This document shows positions 13,123 through 13,548 of a stretch of 13,548 bases of DNA, piece after piece; the first letter of the stretch is position 1; each line of letters begins with the position of its first letter. Origin of the DNA: Deltaproteobacteria bacterium UBA2385. GTDB taxonomy: Bacteria > Myxococcota_A > UBA796 > UBA2385. Below the pieces are notes generated by a model that was not told where the DNA came from, searched no databases, and saw nothing but the letters and a program-made list of their open reading frames with translations. The stretch covers positions 1 through 13,548 of the forward strand of contig DDSR01000174.1 in NCBI GenBank assembly GCA_002343455.1. The letters are read 5' to 3'. Position numbers and translations under genes: made by a program.

Positions 13123-13548
13123 ATGCGCTACCGTCTCGTATCGTTCGCCGCCCTTCTGGCGGCCATCGCCCCGGCCGCCCCGGTCCTGGCCTGGTCTCAC
13201 GATACGGCGGCGCCGGTCGCGGTCATCTCCGCCCCCGCCCTGCCGCAGGCCGCCCCGCTGCAGGGCGCGCCCGTCGCCGACCTGGTCGCCCGTGTCGACA
13301 TCCCCTGGTCGCGGTTCCAGCTCGACAACGGCCTGACCGTCATCGTCCACGAGGACCGCAAGGCCCCGGTGGTCGCCGTGTCCATCTGGTACAATGTCGG
13401 CTCCAAGGACGAGCCCGCCGGCTCCACCGGCTTCGCCCACCTGTTCGAACACCTGATGTTCGGCGGCTCGGAGAACTCCCCGCAGAGCCACATCCAGGCC
13501 ATGAACGCCGCCGGCGCCACCGGCCTGAACGGCACCACCTGGTTCGAC
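13123..13548 (+). CDS. Exported M16-family zinc peptidase, N-terminal part (3' end outside window)
   Basis: The first 142 residues of an insulinase/pitrilysin-type metallopeptidase. A signal peptide (about 1-23, LLAAIAPAAPVLA) precedes a Pro/Ala-rich linker. The peptidase domain begins near residue 62 with SRFQLDNGLTVIVHEDRKAP and contains the inverted zinc motif HLFEH (H106, E109 as base, H110) within GFAHLFEHLMFGG, followed by AAGATGLNGTTWFD, which is typical of the family. The distal zinc-binding Glu lies beyond the window. AGGA (13110-13113) is 9 nt before the ATG. Bacterial exported M16 proteins are often about 900 residues with two repeats; that cannot be seen here. Confidence 0.92.
   Translation, partial: MRYRLVSFAALLAAIAPAAPVLAWSHDTAAPVAVISAPALPQAAPLQGAPVADLVARVDIPWSRFQLDNGLTVIVHEDRKAPVVAVSIWYNVGSKDEPAGSTGFAHLFEHLMFGGSENSPQSHIQAMNAAGATGLNGTTWFD

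Overview
The window is GC-rich, densely packed chromosomal DNA of a Caulobacterales-like alphaproteobacterium, probably Brevundimonas or a close relative. This placement is inferred from the style of the proteins (malate dehydrogenase next to ZapE, a TIGR03862-type flavoprotein, a Lys/Ala-rich 49-residue protein) and from composition; no rRNA or marker gene is present to fix it. I see no tRNA, rRNA, CRISPR array or intact insertion sequence.

Left part (1-4505), housekeeping: the 3' two thirds of mdh end at a strong bidirectional hairpin terminator. Facing it are an exported YbjN-like protein and the AAA ATPase zapE, both on the minus strand. Divergent from zapE is asd (lysine/threonine/methionine and peptidoglycan precursor pathway), followed after 5 nt by a rarD-type permease. 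Middle part (4636-7400): an exported M28 metallopeptidase and a beta-lactamase-fold serine hydrolase on the minus strand, coupled through an ATGA overlap.

Right-middle part (7401-10706) looks like an accessory block. It holds a PadR-type repressor coupled by ATGA overlap to a HAAS/DUF1700-like membrane protein, then a CPBP (glutamic-type) intramembrane protease and an orphan NarL/LuxR response regulator with a degenerate receiver pocket, all on the minus strand. The block is bordered by what look like a gene remnant and decayed intergenic repeats. It is the best candidate for an undescribed system: a repressor-controlled membrane sensor plus intramembrane protease plus response regulator.

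Right part (10707-13548): a TIGR03862/HI0933-family flavoprotein (minus), then on the plus strand a GreA/GreB-family factor, a small basic protein, and the start of an exported M16 zinc peptidase that runs off the window.

The most interesting non-coding signal is a set of intergenic palindromic elements. A family with GCGCTCAAGY...TAGCGC arms occurs three times (602-641, 2470-2509, 12812-12841); its two 40-bp copies differ by two compensatory base-pair changes in an inner stem. Two other intergenic regions hold long inverted repeats built of short tandem units: a 7-bp unit at 4510-4635 and a CACAACGGG-type unit at 11968-12199.
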